Shown piece by piece: positions 23,661 to 35,539 of a DNA stretch of 64,000 bases (position 1 is the stretch's first letter; every line of letters starts with the position of its first letter). Under the pieces are notes generated by a model that did no database searches, was not told the DNA's origin, and saw only the letters and a list, made by a program, of their open reading frames with translations. The stretch lies in NCBI GenBank assembly GCA_003586115.2, contig QVOM02000071.1, positions 1,332,957-1,396,956 on the forward strand. Reading direction: 5' to 3'. The position numbers and the translations under genes were made by a program. Origin of the DNA: Salvator merianae (Eukaryota; Chordata; Lepidosauria; Squamata; Teiidae).

Positions 23661-23907
23661 TCTCAGAATTCTTTCAATGCTTTCAGCTTAGACTCAGACA
23701 CAATACAGGAAGCCTGCTGGTAGCTCCAACCCTATAAATAAGTCACTTCCACAAACAAAAGGGCAGTGTGACAGAGATGTTTCCTATCATAATTGATGAA
23801 GTAAATGTCTAGGATGACCCCAGTGAACTCTCTATGGTAAATAAAGTACACATTTATCAGAATTGAATTGAATCACCCTTTTACCCTAATAATGGATGAA
23901 CTGTGGT

Positions 23908-24014
23908 CACTGCCATAGCTAGCAGCTTTGACGCCTGGGGCTACTAGCAGCTTTGATACTTGGGGTAGGGGCGGGGCCAGCAAGCGCCCCCCATCCCCCC
24001 TCGCTACGCCTCTG
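23908..24014. mobile_element. Short hAT-like MITE, 107 bp
   Basis: The ends are cactgccatagctagc and, inverted, cagaggcgtagcgagg, an imperfect TIR pair sharing CA..G.C.TAGC. Flanking 8-mers actgtggt (23900-23907) and acggtggt (24015-24022) differ at one base, fitting a hAT 8-bp target-site duplication. The core is GC-rich and non-coding. Confidence 0.7.
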
Positions 24015-24595
24015 ACGGTGGTACCTGGCAGTCTGTTTCAAACAAAACAGGGTACTACTAGAAACTACAAGTCTTCTCTATGCTACCCTATACTCACCTT
24101 ACTCCACTAACACACATTCAATCATGTTTCTACTTGCATTGGTGTAGGCTTGGTATTCTTGGGTGTTTTAGAGATGAAGGAGTCTTTGGAGTCTTTTTGG
24201 CTGGGTGGTAGTGTAGTCCTGGCCAGGTGGCCAGCCCCACCCACCCCCTCACAGTACAGGCAGAGATCCAGACAATGACAGAGATTCTTTTAAGCTATAG
24301 TCAACCAACCAAAGGTGAGTGATGTATTGGAAGATGCTGCAGTCACTGTAGTAGGTAGACTGAGGAGAGCAGATTTCAGTAGATTTATAAGTTAGCCAGG
24401 CATCTCTCCAGTCAAGCAGCTAACTCAATTCATCCTTTAAGGGTCTGGGGGTCCTCATGATGTACAGGCATTAATTTTAAACCAGGCACTGAGTCCATCT
24501 CAGAACAGTATAACTAGACAGTCACTGACCAAACATGCCACTTCAGCAACTAGCATTCTGAATTCAGAATGTAAGCCACCAACATTTGCTGTAGT
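24015..24595. other. Intronic DNA, no recognised feature
   Basis: No coding or repeat signature could be named between the small hAT element and the antisense LINE. It might include the missing integrase end of the gypsy at 25544, but I could not find those motifs. Confidence 0.4.
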
Positions 24596-24596
24596 G

Positions 24597-25543
24597 CACT
24601 TATTTATTTATTTGTTTATTTATTTACATTTTTATCCCACGCTATACCTGGAGGTCTCAGAGTGAGTTACAACATTAAAAACCAATAAGAAATGACCATG
24701 CTAAAAATAACTGTCTGAAAATGGGGAGGAAAAGCTGTTTCTTTGTTTAGACAAAAGCCAGGAAAAGAGGTGCATCTTCACTGCTTTCCTAAACATAAAA
24801 GGTGAAGGTGCATGATGCACTTCAGGGGCGATACTATTCCATAACCTGGGAGCCATCACTGAGAAGACCCTATCCAGGGTGCCCACCCCTTTTGCTACTG
24901 ACGGTGGTGGTACAACCAGAAAGGCATACCCTACAGATCTTAAGGCACAGGCAGGCCAATATGGTAGAAGGCATTCCTTTAGATATTTGGGGCCCAAGCC
25001 ATTTAGGGCCTTATATGTTAAGGCTGATACCTTGAATTGGGCTAGGTAGCAAATTGGCAGCCAGTGCAGTTCTTTTAAGACCAGCACGATGTGCATTCAG
25101 CTAGCTCTCCTGGTCAGCAGCTGCATTCTGCATGAGTTGCAGCTTCCGAACCATCTTCAAGGGCAGCCCCATTTAGAGTCCATTACAATAGTCCAGTCTG
25201 GAAGTTACCTGGGCATGGATAACTGTGGCCAAATCATCTGGTGCAGAGTCCAAGAGCACCCCTACATTTCATACCCTGTAACTTCCAGGGCTTTACAACT
25301 TCATTGAGAACAGGATGTCTCCCACTTCATGGACTTGAGACCCAGCAACATACAATACCTTCGTCTTGTCTGAATTCAGCTTCAATTTATTGGCCCTCAT
25401 TCAGCCCATTAACACCTCCAGGCACTTCTCAAGCATTTCAACCACCTCTCCTGATTCAGATGGAACAGAGAGACAGAGTTGGATCTTATCTGCATATTGA
25501 TGACAACTCACTCCAAATCTCCTGATAACCTCCCACAGGTTAT
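24597..25543 (-). mobile_element. CR1/L2-group LINE, copy 3, 5'-truncated
   Basis: Read on the minus strand, the LINE starts in the RT at WEVIRRFGVSCHQYAD. It continues through EMLEKCLEVLMG and the C-terminal blocks LKELHWLPICYLAQFKVSAL, TYKALNGLGPKYLKECLLPY and RVFSVMAPRLWNSI. It ends in a tail of AAATA repeats (plus-strand atttatttatttgtttattt at 24600-24630). It is the same family as 12170-14690 and 15509-18747. Its 5' end is joined directly to gypsy integrase sequence at about 25543, consistent with a truncated insertion into that element. I could not find a clear target-site duplication. Confidence 0.88.
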
Positions 25544-28500
25544 CAGCCATTTTAGAGAAAAGATCCATAATAGTCCAGATCATGGACTAACTGGAAGAAG
25601 GGGGCAGATCTACAAAGTAATTGAAACATATCTGCTCCCAGGGATGAGCAAGAACTGGAAGTGGCTGGAGCAATCCTTCAGGTTTAGCAGAATGGATTTT
25701 GGCAGTATTACAAATAGGGCAGGAATGTACATATTGTTCAACTTGCCTGCACATCCTGGTTAACAGTTAAATCATTTGATGGTGAGAAAATGTTCAGAAA
25801 TCCAAAATATCCTGCAGTGGGGCTATCATGGTGCAGTTGTAAAAGGGATGTATACCTTTTCTGCCATGGTCAGGAGTGACTGGCTGGGGTCCAATTTGGC
25901 TGAATTAGCAAAATACCAATCAGCAGAAGTTATAGCAAATTAAATTTCAGCATGTAAAGGGTTAGAAACATCCAAAGCAGCCACAGCTAAGCCCAGTTGT
26001 TTCAGAGTAAAAACAGTTGATTCGGTATTAATGTCAGTGGCTTGATATTGCCATTTATGTGACAAAGCATCTGCTAAACATTTTCCCCCTTTTTATGTGT
26101 CTTTTATGTACTTGAGGGTAAATTCAAAATGCGTGAAGTACTCAGTCCAGTGGAGCTGATGGGGGGAGAGTTTCTGTGGTGTTTGTATATCCTGTAAATT
26201 CTTATGGCCAGTCCAAACCTGGAAAGGATGGCTAGAACCCTCAAGGTACTGCCTCCAGGAAGCTAAGCACTATTGGCTGCTAGGAGTTCACAATCCCACA
26301 CTGGATGGTTTCCCTCCATAGGGGTTAACTGTCTGGAAACAAAAGCATGGGGCAGAGTTCTCCAGAATCCGATCTTTTTGTGGAAGCACCACCACAGACA
26401 CTACAACATCACTGGCATCGCACTGAACTATGAATGCTTGGGCAGGATCAGGGTGTTCAAGATTGGTTTCTTAGGCACATAACTGCTTTAAGAGCTTCAA
26501 AACCAACCTGACATTCAGTAGTCCAGATAAATTTAGGAAAGTGGGTGTGACTACAGGTGCAGTTCTTGAAGACTTTGCCACTCCACAGCAAATGAGTAGG
26601 CAGAGTGGTTAGGCCAGCAAAGCCAGGAACGAGCTTTCTGTAAAAGTTAGCAAAACATAGAATTCTCTGCACTTGGCAGCATGTGCGCGCGCACACAGGG
26701 TGGTGGTGTTTGTCCCAGTCTAGCATGGTCACAACTTTGTTTGGATCCATCTTAATGTCATGGTTCAAAATGCAATAGCTTAAAATGTCCAGTTTATTGA
26801 GATGGAATTCACACTTGGATAGTTCGGCATGCAGCTTATGCTCTCTTAGTATCTCTTAGTATCTCTAATACTTGGCATATATGCTGGACATGAAAACTGT
26901 ATCAAATGAAAAAATCATCAGGTCATCAACATAACAAATCAGAAAGGTGTCAGTCATGTCCCTGAAGATATAACTGATGAAATTCTGGAAAATGGCAGGC
27001 CCAATGGAGAGCCCAAAGGGTATTACAGGGTATTCAAAAGCCAATATCTGGTACCAAAATCAGACTTCCATTCATCCTCGTCCCATATTCTTAGCCTATG
27101 GTATGCCTCCCAGAGATCCAATTTGCTAAAAAATTTCACTTGGCTTAATTGATCTAAGAGGTCACTGTGGAAGGGATCAGTTCTTTAGGGAAATTTTGTT
27201 CAAAGCACAATAATCCATGCAAAGAACTACCTCCCCATTTTTCTTCTTGAAAAACAATATCACATGAAGCAGATAGCTGTATGAAATTACGTGTCAAATT
27301 TTTATCTAGAAAGTCTCTGAGTGCCTATAATTCAGGTTCAGACATAGCCTATAAATGTCCTGTGGGGAGTTGTCATCTGGGTAGTAATTCAATGGCAGTC
27401 AAATGGATGTTGAGTGGGTAACATATCTGCTTCTTTTTCCTCAAACACATCTACAAATTCTTGATAGATTTTACTTCTGGCAGCCAAATACTGCATGGTG
27501 GAGGTGTACGGTGGCCATCTCCAACCTCCCTCCTTGCTCTGTGTTGGCGCTGTTGTCTTCTTTGTGGCCCCAAGACTAGAAAAGCATCACCCCGGCCTGC
27601 TACAGGAGGCAGCTCCTCCAGAAGTATCTGAACATGTCCTGGAAATTCTGTGTCAGGTCCAGCACCTCCCCCTTTCCTGATTAGTATCTCAGTCCTCGAT
27701 AGCCTCCTGCTGAGACTTTGGCTGTGCCTTGGGGAATGTGGATTCTGCTGCTGTATACAGATCAAGCTATTTGGCATCTTTGGCCCTTTCTGCACTTGGC
27801 CTTATTGTGGATTATATCCCAGAATAGGGACCTGCTATCCACATGCTAGTGCAAACTATGAAAGGTCTTGCCCAAGGTCTACCACAGTCTGCACTAGCAT
27901 GCAGATGGCAGGTCCCTATTCTGAGATATAATCTGGAATAAGTCCAAGTGCAGAAAGGGCCTTTGTCTTCACTGCTACTGTCGGTGCCGGAATTACGAGC
28001 CTCCTCATTTTCCTGAATTCTTTCAAGTTATGGAGTAGGCAGTCCACTGTTTCTGAGGTGCCTGACCATCTCCTGGAATACCTTTCCCTGTGACAGTCCC
28101 TTGAACTGAAGAGCTGGGGTAAACCAGGTCCAGTGCCCTGCATCTTTAGAATAGCTCCTTAGGTGTTATAATCCTGCTGTCATCATCAAGAAGCCCCAAC
28201 TGAAGAACACTGAAATTGTAATCCTTGCGACTGGTGCTCCATGGGCTCACCTAAACTGGACAATGCCCCTTCTGTCAGGGATCCTGAAACCAATCAGATC
28301 ACCACTGAAGTGGAGCGTGAAATTTGTAATCTCTTGAGCAGCTGCTGCTGCCATGACATTTCGGATACCTGCACACCTGCACTGACATCTCCTGTCCACT
28401 TTTCCTTGGTAGCAGGTTCCTTGCAGTGGTGCTCTGTGTGTATGTCCATTGCCTCAGACACAACTGCAAGACTGGGGTGCTCATGCAAAATTTTTTCCAA

Positions 28501-28750
28501 CCAGTCTAACTCACATTTCGCAAAATAGTGCACAACATGATTGGCACCGTGCTACCTCATCTTAGTCTGGAATTCTTGTACCTGGGCAATCAGAACTTGG
28601 CTGGTTTGCAAGGTCCTGCTCTGGGTGTCTGCAAGTTGCTAAACCACTCCTGTCAACTCAGTTAGAATCTGCTCCAGCATTTCAAGAGCCGCCTTCTATG
28701 ATTTTGAGGTTTTTCCTAGGTCTTGAGTTGATGTTATTGACAGTTACTCT
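25544..28750 (-). mobile_element. Ty3/gypsy chromovirus, gag remnant to integrase
   Basis: Read leftwards, weak gag-like sequence (ILTELTGVV, LAQVQEF-like) lies near 28680-28550. A long degenerate stretch follows. The RT has KNGEVVLCMDYCALNKI near 27230, QVKFFSKLDLWEAYHRLRI near 27130, PFGLSIGPAIFQNFI near 27000 and FLICYVDDLMIF (catalytic YVDD) near 26940. The connection and RNase H follow: LCFANFYRKLVPGFAGL near 26640, IVQCDASDVVVSVVV near 26420 and VWTGHKNLQDIQTPQKLSP near 26210. The integrase starts with a zinc-finger region (HHDSPTAGYFGF near 25830) and core start VDLPPS..WTIMDLFSKMAD near 25570. There a LINE interrupts it. Many stops are present. Confidence 0.88.
27782..27961. mobile_element. 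Palindromic MITE, 180 bp, with arms of about 72 bp
   Basis: The left arm starts ggccctttctgcacttggcc and ends at catgctagtgca. The right arm is its near-perfect reverse complement, ending ccaagtgcagaaagggcc. About 36 bp separates them. Both flanks carry TTT, a possible 3-bp target-site duplication. It lies inside the degenerate 5' half of the gypsy element. A transcript would fold into a long hairpin. The superfamily cannot be told safely; a 3-bp duplication would suit a PIF/Harbinger-like element. Confidence 0.85.
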
Positions 28751-28769
28751 GCCAGAATTCACCACTGCC

Positions 28770-29080
28770 TTAGGCCCCTTTTTCCAGGCCTCACAGACAC
28801 AGGCCAAATAGAAAGCTTCATGCTCTTACTTTATTTGTAATAATAGAATACAAAGGATAGTTACTAGCAGTAGGCATAAAAACATTTCCAAACTGTTCTC
28901 CTTTCCCACACCTCCCTGCCCCAGTACCTGGTAGTCAAAATATCAAGACTCCCAGGGCCTTCAGAATTGCAGCTAACCACCAACAAGGGGAAATACTGGG
29001 TTACTGAAAAAAGCAAGCAGGCATGGCTGGAACCTGAGAAGATCCAAAGATGGCTGCACAGTGATCAGAGCACTGACAGA
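28770..29080 (-). other. Possible gypsy LTR or leader
   Basis: Directly upstream (minus strand) of the gag remnant is a non-coding stretch. It has an AATAAA motif (minus-strand ttacaaataaagtaagag near 28830) about 60 bp before the first gag-like sequence. A start with TG near 29080 is plausible but not proven, and I found no second LTR to compare. Confidence 0.25.
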
Positions 29081-30779
29081 GGGGGACAGCTGATATCATG
29101 CTTATGTCACTCTTGCCCAGATAAGGCGTTTCCTTCCACCAGGCAGATGTGACCAGCTGGAGGGAAACATCTCTGAATGTAAATGAGTTTGTGTTTGCAA
29201 AGTGCTAAAAACACAAAGGTGTGATATTGACACTGATGGGTGGCATTTACCTTAAACCAAAACCAGTCATTTGCTGGGACAAGTTCCCAACTACATTCCA
29301 TTATTGCTCTCTGGCATTCCTGATGGGAATCTCTCCAGATGTTTATCCAAGGCTGATATTAACAAAAGATTGGTCTGAGATGCCAAAGAGCTTTTAACAT
29401 TATTTAATTTTAAGCACTGATCAGAGTGTGCTGGTCACGACTTGATACTTCCACTCAACAAGTGCCACAGTAGATTTGTGTGGGCAGGCTACCACACTGG
29501 TTCTGATGCTATCTAGTTGATGGAGGTCAGCATGGTAACCAATTCTGGGCCCAGGTGGTGACTTATTCTTACATCCTTTGTCAAGAAGCTAGCGTTGAGA
29601 TACAGCTTACATATATCTCCCAGGAAAGTTATCATTTATGGTGCGAATGTTACAATCAGAAGTAGGGAATCAGAAGTAGGGAAGATCTTAAGTTTAAAAA
29701 AAAAAAAAAATCACAAAGCACCTAGAATTTTGCATGCTGCTCCTAGCATGCACTCACTTATGTACCACTTAAACTGATGATATTGCCCAAAACTGGAAAC
29801 ATGAGAATTTGAGTTTAACAAATTAGTATAATAATCTATGGATTATTACTATCCATGATACAATAGCATACCAAAATCAATCTACAGGGGTATTGATGCA
29901 GTTTGAGAACATTCAAAAACTGGAAATTTCTTCTGGATCAAGATTTTGACTTGACAGATTTGAAACTATTACAGAAATTATATGTAGCTCACTGGCTTAC
30001 AACTCACGTGTAAATATATTGATTACTAATAGCTTGGAGCTCCTCTGGAAATATGACACATAAATCCAAGTCATTAACTATTTTTCTCTTTCTTTGTTTG
30101 TAAACTTTGTATTTGGTACACTGCCATGGTAATTTTGTTTGTAAATAAATAAAATTTATTTTTTAAAAATGGGTACAGTATTTTGTGCAGGGGAAGCACT
30201 TCTTAACAACCAAGCAGTGCTGGATAGATGCAGAGGATGTATGTGCTCTGAAGTTAGTAATGAAATTTCACATAAACTACCCTGAGAAACAGGGGCCATG
30301 AGGTAAGTGCAGAGAAATTGTTTTAGGAGAACAGGATGTCAAGCATGACACACCTGCTGTGGACTTCTTATCTGTAAAGAGATCCTTATTGTATTTTAAA
30401 CCATGTAAATATTGTAGTCACCCAATGGCACCATTTCTGTAAATAGTTACATTTAGGAGGGAAGGTTGAGGATTGGACAACCATGGGGAAAACTTCTGGG
30501 AGGGAAAGTTGGGGATTGGAAGACTGTACACTGAACTTGTTACACTGTTATTACACAAAGAGTATAAATAAAAGCATTCTGATCACATAGCACTCTGGTC
30601 AAAACTAAGTTGTGCTAGATGTGTGGCCATAATGGCAACAACATTTGAGTAGAGCTTCCCAAACCGATGCCAGAATTTGGCCAAAATAAAATCACCCAGA
30701 TCGCCTGCCATCCAAAACAGCTGCAGGGGATTCTGTGCAGTCTGAGGTACTTGCTTTTCTACTTTTTGAGACGTTTGAG
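29081..30779. other. Intronic DNA with an LTR-like or 5'-leader stretch
   Basis: Most of this is unassigned. At 30545-30575 a gagtataaataaaagcattc motif resembles a TATA box plus polyadenylation signal. It follows two similar blocks, gggagggaaggttgaggattgga and gggagggaaagttggggattgga, at about 30455 and 30500. This could be a solo LTR or the 5' leader of the LINE that starts nearby. A (AAAT)n-like tail ends at about 30162. Confidence 0.35.
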
Positions 30780-31236
30780 GAGGGGGGAAAAAAATCGCAA
30801 AAATAGGGCATAGAAGCTAGGCATGGCCCAACAGTGACAGGAAAAGCACGAAAAAAAGAAAAAATGGCTGCTGCACCAGAGGCACCTGAGATGTTTGAAT
30901 TCTCCCTTCAACAAAGCTTCAGGCTCAGTTTGAAAAGCAAAATGAATCTCTTCAAGGCGAGTGGAGAGAAGCCGTTAAATCTTTAGAGTCCAAATTTGAA
31001 ACGTTGGAAAATAAGCTTACAGCACTGGGCAAGAAGCTCTCCGATGTTGCAAAAATGGCTTCAGACACCTATGATAACACAGAGGAAATATCTGCCCTTA
31101 AAGACAAAGTTTATCTACTTAAGAGTCCAATTACAGGATTGCCAGGGCAGAATGTACAACCCTGTGTTTTAGGTGCAGTCCCAAACAGCAGGAGGAGTCT
31201 AATATATTTGTTTTTCTACTTAAATGATAGGCAGAA

Positions 31237-31740
31237 GTGTCCCCAACAGTGAAGTTTGAAAGACAAGATCTACAGAGAGCACACAGAACAGACATTTTAA
31301 GAAACCAAGATGCTCAGGCTCTCAGGGATATTCTGGTCGCTTTTCAAAATTATTACAAAAATAAAATGCTTTTCACATTGCTAAGAAATAATCCAGATGT
31401 ACAAACAGGAGGCAGCAAAGTGACTCCCAAAACACTGGCACAATGCAGGCAAGTCCAATCACTGACCAGGGTCCTCAATGATGCCAAAATATGCTTTAGA
31501 TGGCTGCTTCCAGTCACAGTCTTGTTCACCTATAATAGTCATAATTTCAGAGCTACTGGCAAAGAAGAAGCTAAAAATCTTTTGAAGGAACTTCGTATTC
31601 AGCCTGCCCATGGTAAGGAGACATCAGACGAAACTCTACAGCTTGAAAGTCAGCCTACTGTTCCAGCAGAAGATGCCAGGAGGAATCAGAGAGAGTATAA
31701 TCTCAAATCTGACTGGGCCAGTATGGACTCTCATATGTAG
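31237..31740 (+). pseudogene. LINE ORF1 C-terminal part
   Basis: This 167-aa open frame covers the RNA-binding and C-terminal domains of an L1/Tx1-type ORF1 protein, with RAHRTDI, FQNYYKNKMLF, TPKTLAQCRQ and RWLLPVTVLFTYN, ending in a stop after a polar tail. The N-terminal half lies in another frame (31004-31200). One frameshift near 31200-31240 separates them. Confidence 0.75.
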
Positions 31741-33470
31741 CCCAAACCAACGAGGAATACAACTCAAGTGAAGAAATTTTGATTTGTACAAATTATCTGG
31801 TTTATTCCTCCTCTTACGCACCTTCAGGACTTATGTTCATATATTAACTGATTTACTCTTGTTAGATTGTTTCTTTCTGGTTCAAAAATTATTACTTTAT
31901 TATTATAGTATATGTATTAAAAAAGGGGGGAGAGGAGAAAAGGGTTTTAAAACTTATTAGGATGCAAAACCCCTCATTCCCTTCCTTTCCTTTTTTTTTT
32001 TTTGCTCTTTCTTCTCTCCTTTTCTTCTCCAATATGTTCTGTTATCTATTGCTTTTCCTGCTTTCTTTAGCTTTTATGTTCCATCTGGAAGCAGGATGTT
32101 TGCTAGTTTCATGTGGGTGTCTTATTTTGTGGGTCTTAAATTTAAATCACTACCTCTCTGGATTAGTTAATTAAGGTATATACTAAGCTGTTTTGAATTT
32201 ATTATCATTTGTATTAAGGGCTGTTTGATGGTTCCTCATTTACAAAATTCATTTTAGGCAGTTAGGACAGAGCGTACATTTGGTTTACTCTTCTTGTGTT
32301 TCCAGATTTATCCTCCCATCTTGTGAGCAATCCAGTCATGGCAAGGCCCGGGTCAGAGAACATCATCTTTCTAGAATGGCTCACAAAACACTCAGATGAC
32401 GGTTTAGTTCTTCGGTGTGTTATACTGTGTTACAAGAGTCATTGCCAATTGGATTTTGGAGACACCTGTATAAAATTTTCTTTCTTCTGATAGAAATGTA
32501 ACAAGCTTACTGCCTCGTGTAATAGGTTCAACAGTCTTTACTATCATCTGCTGTCCAGTGGAAGAGCAAATAATATCTTTTCAGCCCTATGAACAGTCTA
32601 CACATTAAGGCAATATCATACAACATCAATGGGCTCAATGAGCCTATTAAAGGTCATAGAATATTTAGAAATTTCTTGGATGAAATACCATAGGTGATTT
32701 TCCTACAGGAAACTCACACAAAAAAAATGAGACAAGACAATCCTATTTTCTCTTTTAATAGAGGACACACAGAATACTTTGCCTATGGAGCCTCCTCATC
32801 CAGAGGGGTATCTATTATTTTGTCACCTGACTTTCCTTTCTTAGAGCAGGAAACTCTTAGAGACCCTCAAGGATATTTTGTTTTTATTAAAGGGCTATGG
32901 CAAGGGTCGCCACTCACCCTTGCCTCCATCTACACTCCAAATTCCAAGGAAATCAATTTTATACGTAACACCTTTCAGAAATTACTGATGTTTAGCCATG
33001 GAGAGATCTTAGTTGGTGCTGATTTGAATGCTGTGGCTGACCAACAATTGGATAAAAGAACCTTTTGCAACAGGCCCATTGCACCAAAATATCCTTCATC
33101 TTCCATATCATCTCCAAATTTGGACTAATGGATATTTATCGCTAAACACACCAGCAACAGAAGGATTTCACATTTTACTCAGTCTGACACCGGTCTTACT
33201 TTTGCATAGATTTTATTTTGGCTTCCAGAATTCTTACCACTTCAACACGCAGTTCTAGGATATGTTTTATTGGTCTTTTTGACCATGCGCCAGTCTCTGT
33301 AACATTTGGTAAGCACTACACTTGCCCATTCCCTAAGAGAAGGCACCTCAATCCATTTTTACTTAGTAATCAAACTTCTTGTAAATGTTTAGAACAGGAG
33401 ATCCAAATGTTCCTGAATAATAATCTGCAGACTAACACCGATCCTATTATACATTGGGAAGCCTTAAAAT

Positions 33471-34277
33471 GTGTGCTGCGTGGAGTTCGCATTTCAGAGT
33501 CTAGTTAGCAGAATAAAAAACGATGTTGACAGGAAAGCCCTTCAATATTCTGTATTTCAGTTAGAATTAAAACATAAAAATTCAGGCCACAAGTCTCTTT
33601 TACAAGAGTTATTGCAAAAAAGAGAACTAAATTCACTGACATTTAGCAAATCCTCAAGACTAGATTCTACTTCAAACATAAGTTATACCAAGAAAGTAAC
33701 AAATCTTCTAACAAAATCTTCTAAATTGATAGCAATTTATATGAAACAAAGTCTTTTTTACACTTTATATCAAAGGGATCTGATGGATACTTCTCTAAGA
33801 GAGAAAGAGGTAGCCAAGAAAATCAGGGATTTAAAATCAGGGAAAGCCCCAGGCCAAGATGGATTCCCATCATCGTTCTATAAGCATTTTAAATTACTAC
33901 TCACCTCTCTTCTTACAAAACTCTTTAATTTCATCCTCGACACAGGTGATAATTCAGAAGCTTGGAAGGAGGCCCTAATTGTTAAAATCCCCAAATGTGG
34001 CCTGGAATCTGATCATCCAGAAACATTTCGACCTCTCTCTCTTTTAAATCAAAATTTTAATTTTTTTTTTACTGGAATTTTAGCACATCACCGTGCCTAC
34101 ATAGTCCCACAGTTGGTTCCAAAGGAACAATTTGGCTTTTTAAAAGACAGACAGATCTCAGTTCCACTCAGAATCACACTGGACATTATGGAACATAGTA
34201 ATCAGTTCTTCAAGTCACTGATCGTAGCAGGGTTGGACTTGTTTAAAGATTTGATTCTCTTTCACGTGATTATTTAA
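33471..34277 (+). pseudogene. LINE ORF2 RT N-terminal half
   Basis: This 268-aa frame runs from the linker between endonuclease and RT into RT fingers/palm blocks: KSGKAPGQDGFPSSFYKHFK, EAWKEALIVKIPK, FRPLSLLNQNF, PKEQFGFLKDRQISVP and IVAGLDLFK. The catalytic aspartates lie further on, in other frames near 34512. It is the terminal part of a dead L1/Tx1-like element. Confidence 0.85.
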
Positions 34278-35539
34278 TATTCTGAAAGCATAACAATTTG
34301 ATCTGAAATTCATCTCAATAATTAGAAATTTACATCTGGATTAACGACCAGTTCTCAAACTCCTTCTTAATTCATCGAGGGACTAGACAAGGTTGTCCCC
34401 TTTCCCTTTCCCTGTTCCTTTTTATTTTAGCCCTTGAACCTTTGGTCCACATTTTAAAGCAGTTCCCCCACATAAAAGGATACCAACTACAGAAAGCAAC
34501 ACTGTGCTAAATCACTTTGCTGATGACAACCTCTTATTTTCTCAGAATCCACTTACAGAAATTCCAGAAGCCTTAAGTATGTTCCACCATTTTTGCTACA
34601 TTTCAGGATTATATTTGAAAAAAGTCAAGATTTTTTTTTAATAAAGCAATCTTAGGTGTTCAGCTACAGTTCCCAAAACTTATGGGTTTCATTATGAAGC
34701 AGAAAATTTTAAAATATCTGGGCATAAATTTATACAGAAATATAGTCAAAAGAGTTATTCACAATTACATGGGCATGTGGTATAAAATACAACCAGATTT
34801 ACTATAATAGAAGAAGAAATATCTTTCACCATCTGGAAGCTGGCAGCTTTTAAAATGCTAGTCCTTCCAAAAATTTTATTTTTATTTCAAACAATTCCAA
34901 TTCCACCACCCAAACAAATTTTAAACAAAATCCTATCCACATTCATCTTTCTGGAGAAAAGATCTTGATTGCCTGTAAGTTGGACTTTTTAGGCAGACTG
35001 GACAAGGGGGCTGCGGATATCCAAACCTTCCTTTATACTTTGAAGAAAAATCTTAAGTAGTTCGGGTACAATAAATTAGGAGATTTCCTTTCTCAGGAAG
35101 GGCTTATTAACAATGTGTGCAAGATATCAGACAAATTCTCAAGGAAGATTCTCCAAATTGGCTGTTGCCTTTTCTTTTTACTTGCTTCATACAGTGTTTA
35201 ACCACTACTTATAGACTCAATAGACACTTGATGGGCTATGAACAAGTACTGACTTCTCCTCCTGAGGGTCTAGTCTCCTCAATTTATGACCATCTCTTGA
35301 CTGCCAAACATGGGAGCTTGAGTAGTTTAAAAGGACTATGGGGTATGGACTGTGGCATGGAATTTTCCAAGAAACATTGGCAAATTCTCCTTACTACATT
35401 TTTTTTTTTTTTTTTTTTACTAATGCAAATAGACAAGTTACCTTAAGTAGATGGCAGATGGCCCCTGCCAAGTCCTACAGAAGAAACTTCGGGGGACTGG
35501 CAATTGGAGGTGTTCTTTTATAGAAATGCTGTACCTAAC

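Larger units (their letters stand above)
30780..35450 (+). mobile_element. Tx1/L1-like LINE, degenerate, with ORF1 and ORF2
   Basis: ORF1 (about 30850-31740) has a coiled-coil-like N-terminus, SLESKFETLENKLTALGKKL, then an L1-type RNA-binding region containing RAHRT and LRDILVAFQNYYKNKMLFTL. The C-terminal domain reads RWLLPVTVLFTYNSHNFRAT and ends in AKNLLKELRIQP. ORF2 starts near 32605 with the endonuclease (ISYNINGLNEPIKGH, IFLQETHTKKM, SIYTPNSKEINFI, GADLNAVADQQLDK). The RT begins at about 33810 (LKSGKAPGQDGFPSSFYKHF), then FRPLSLLN, a TRQGCPLSLSLFLFILALE block near 34385 and HFADDNLLFSQNP (catalytic ADD) near 34512. The C-terminal part fades by 35450. Several frameshifts kill both ORFs. 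It is the longest LINE in the window. Confidence 0.88.
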
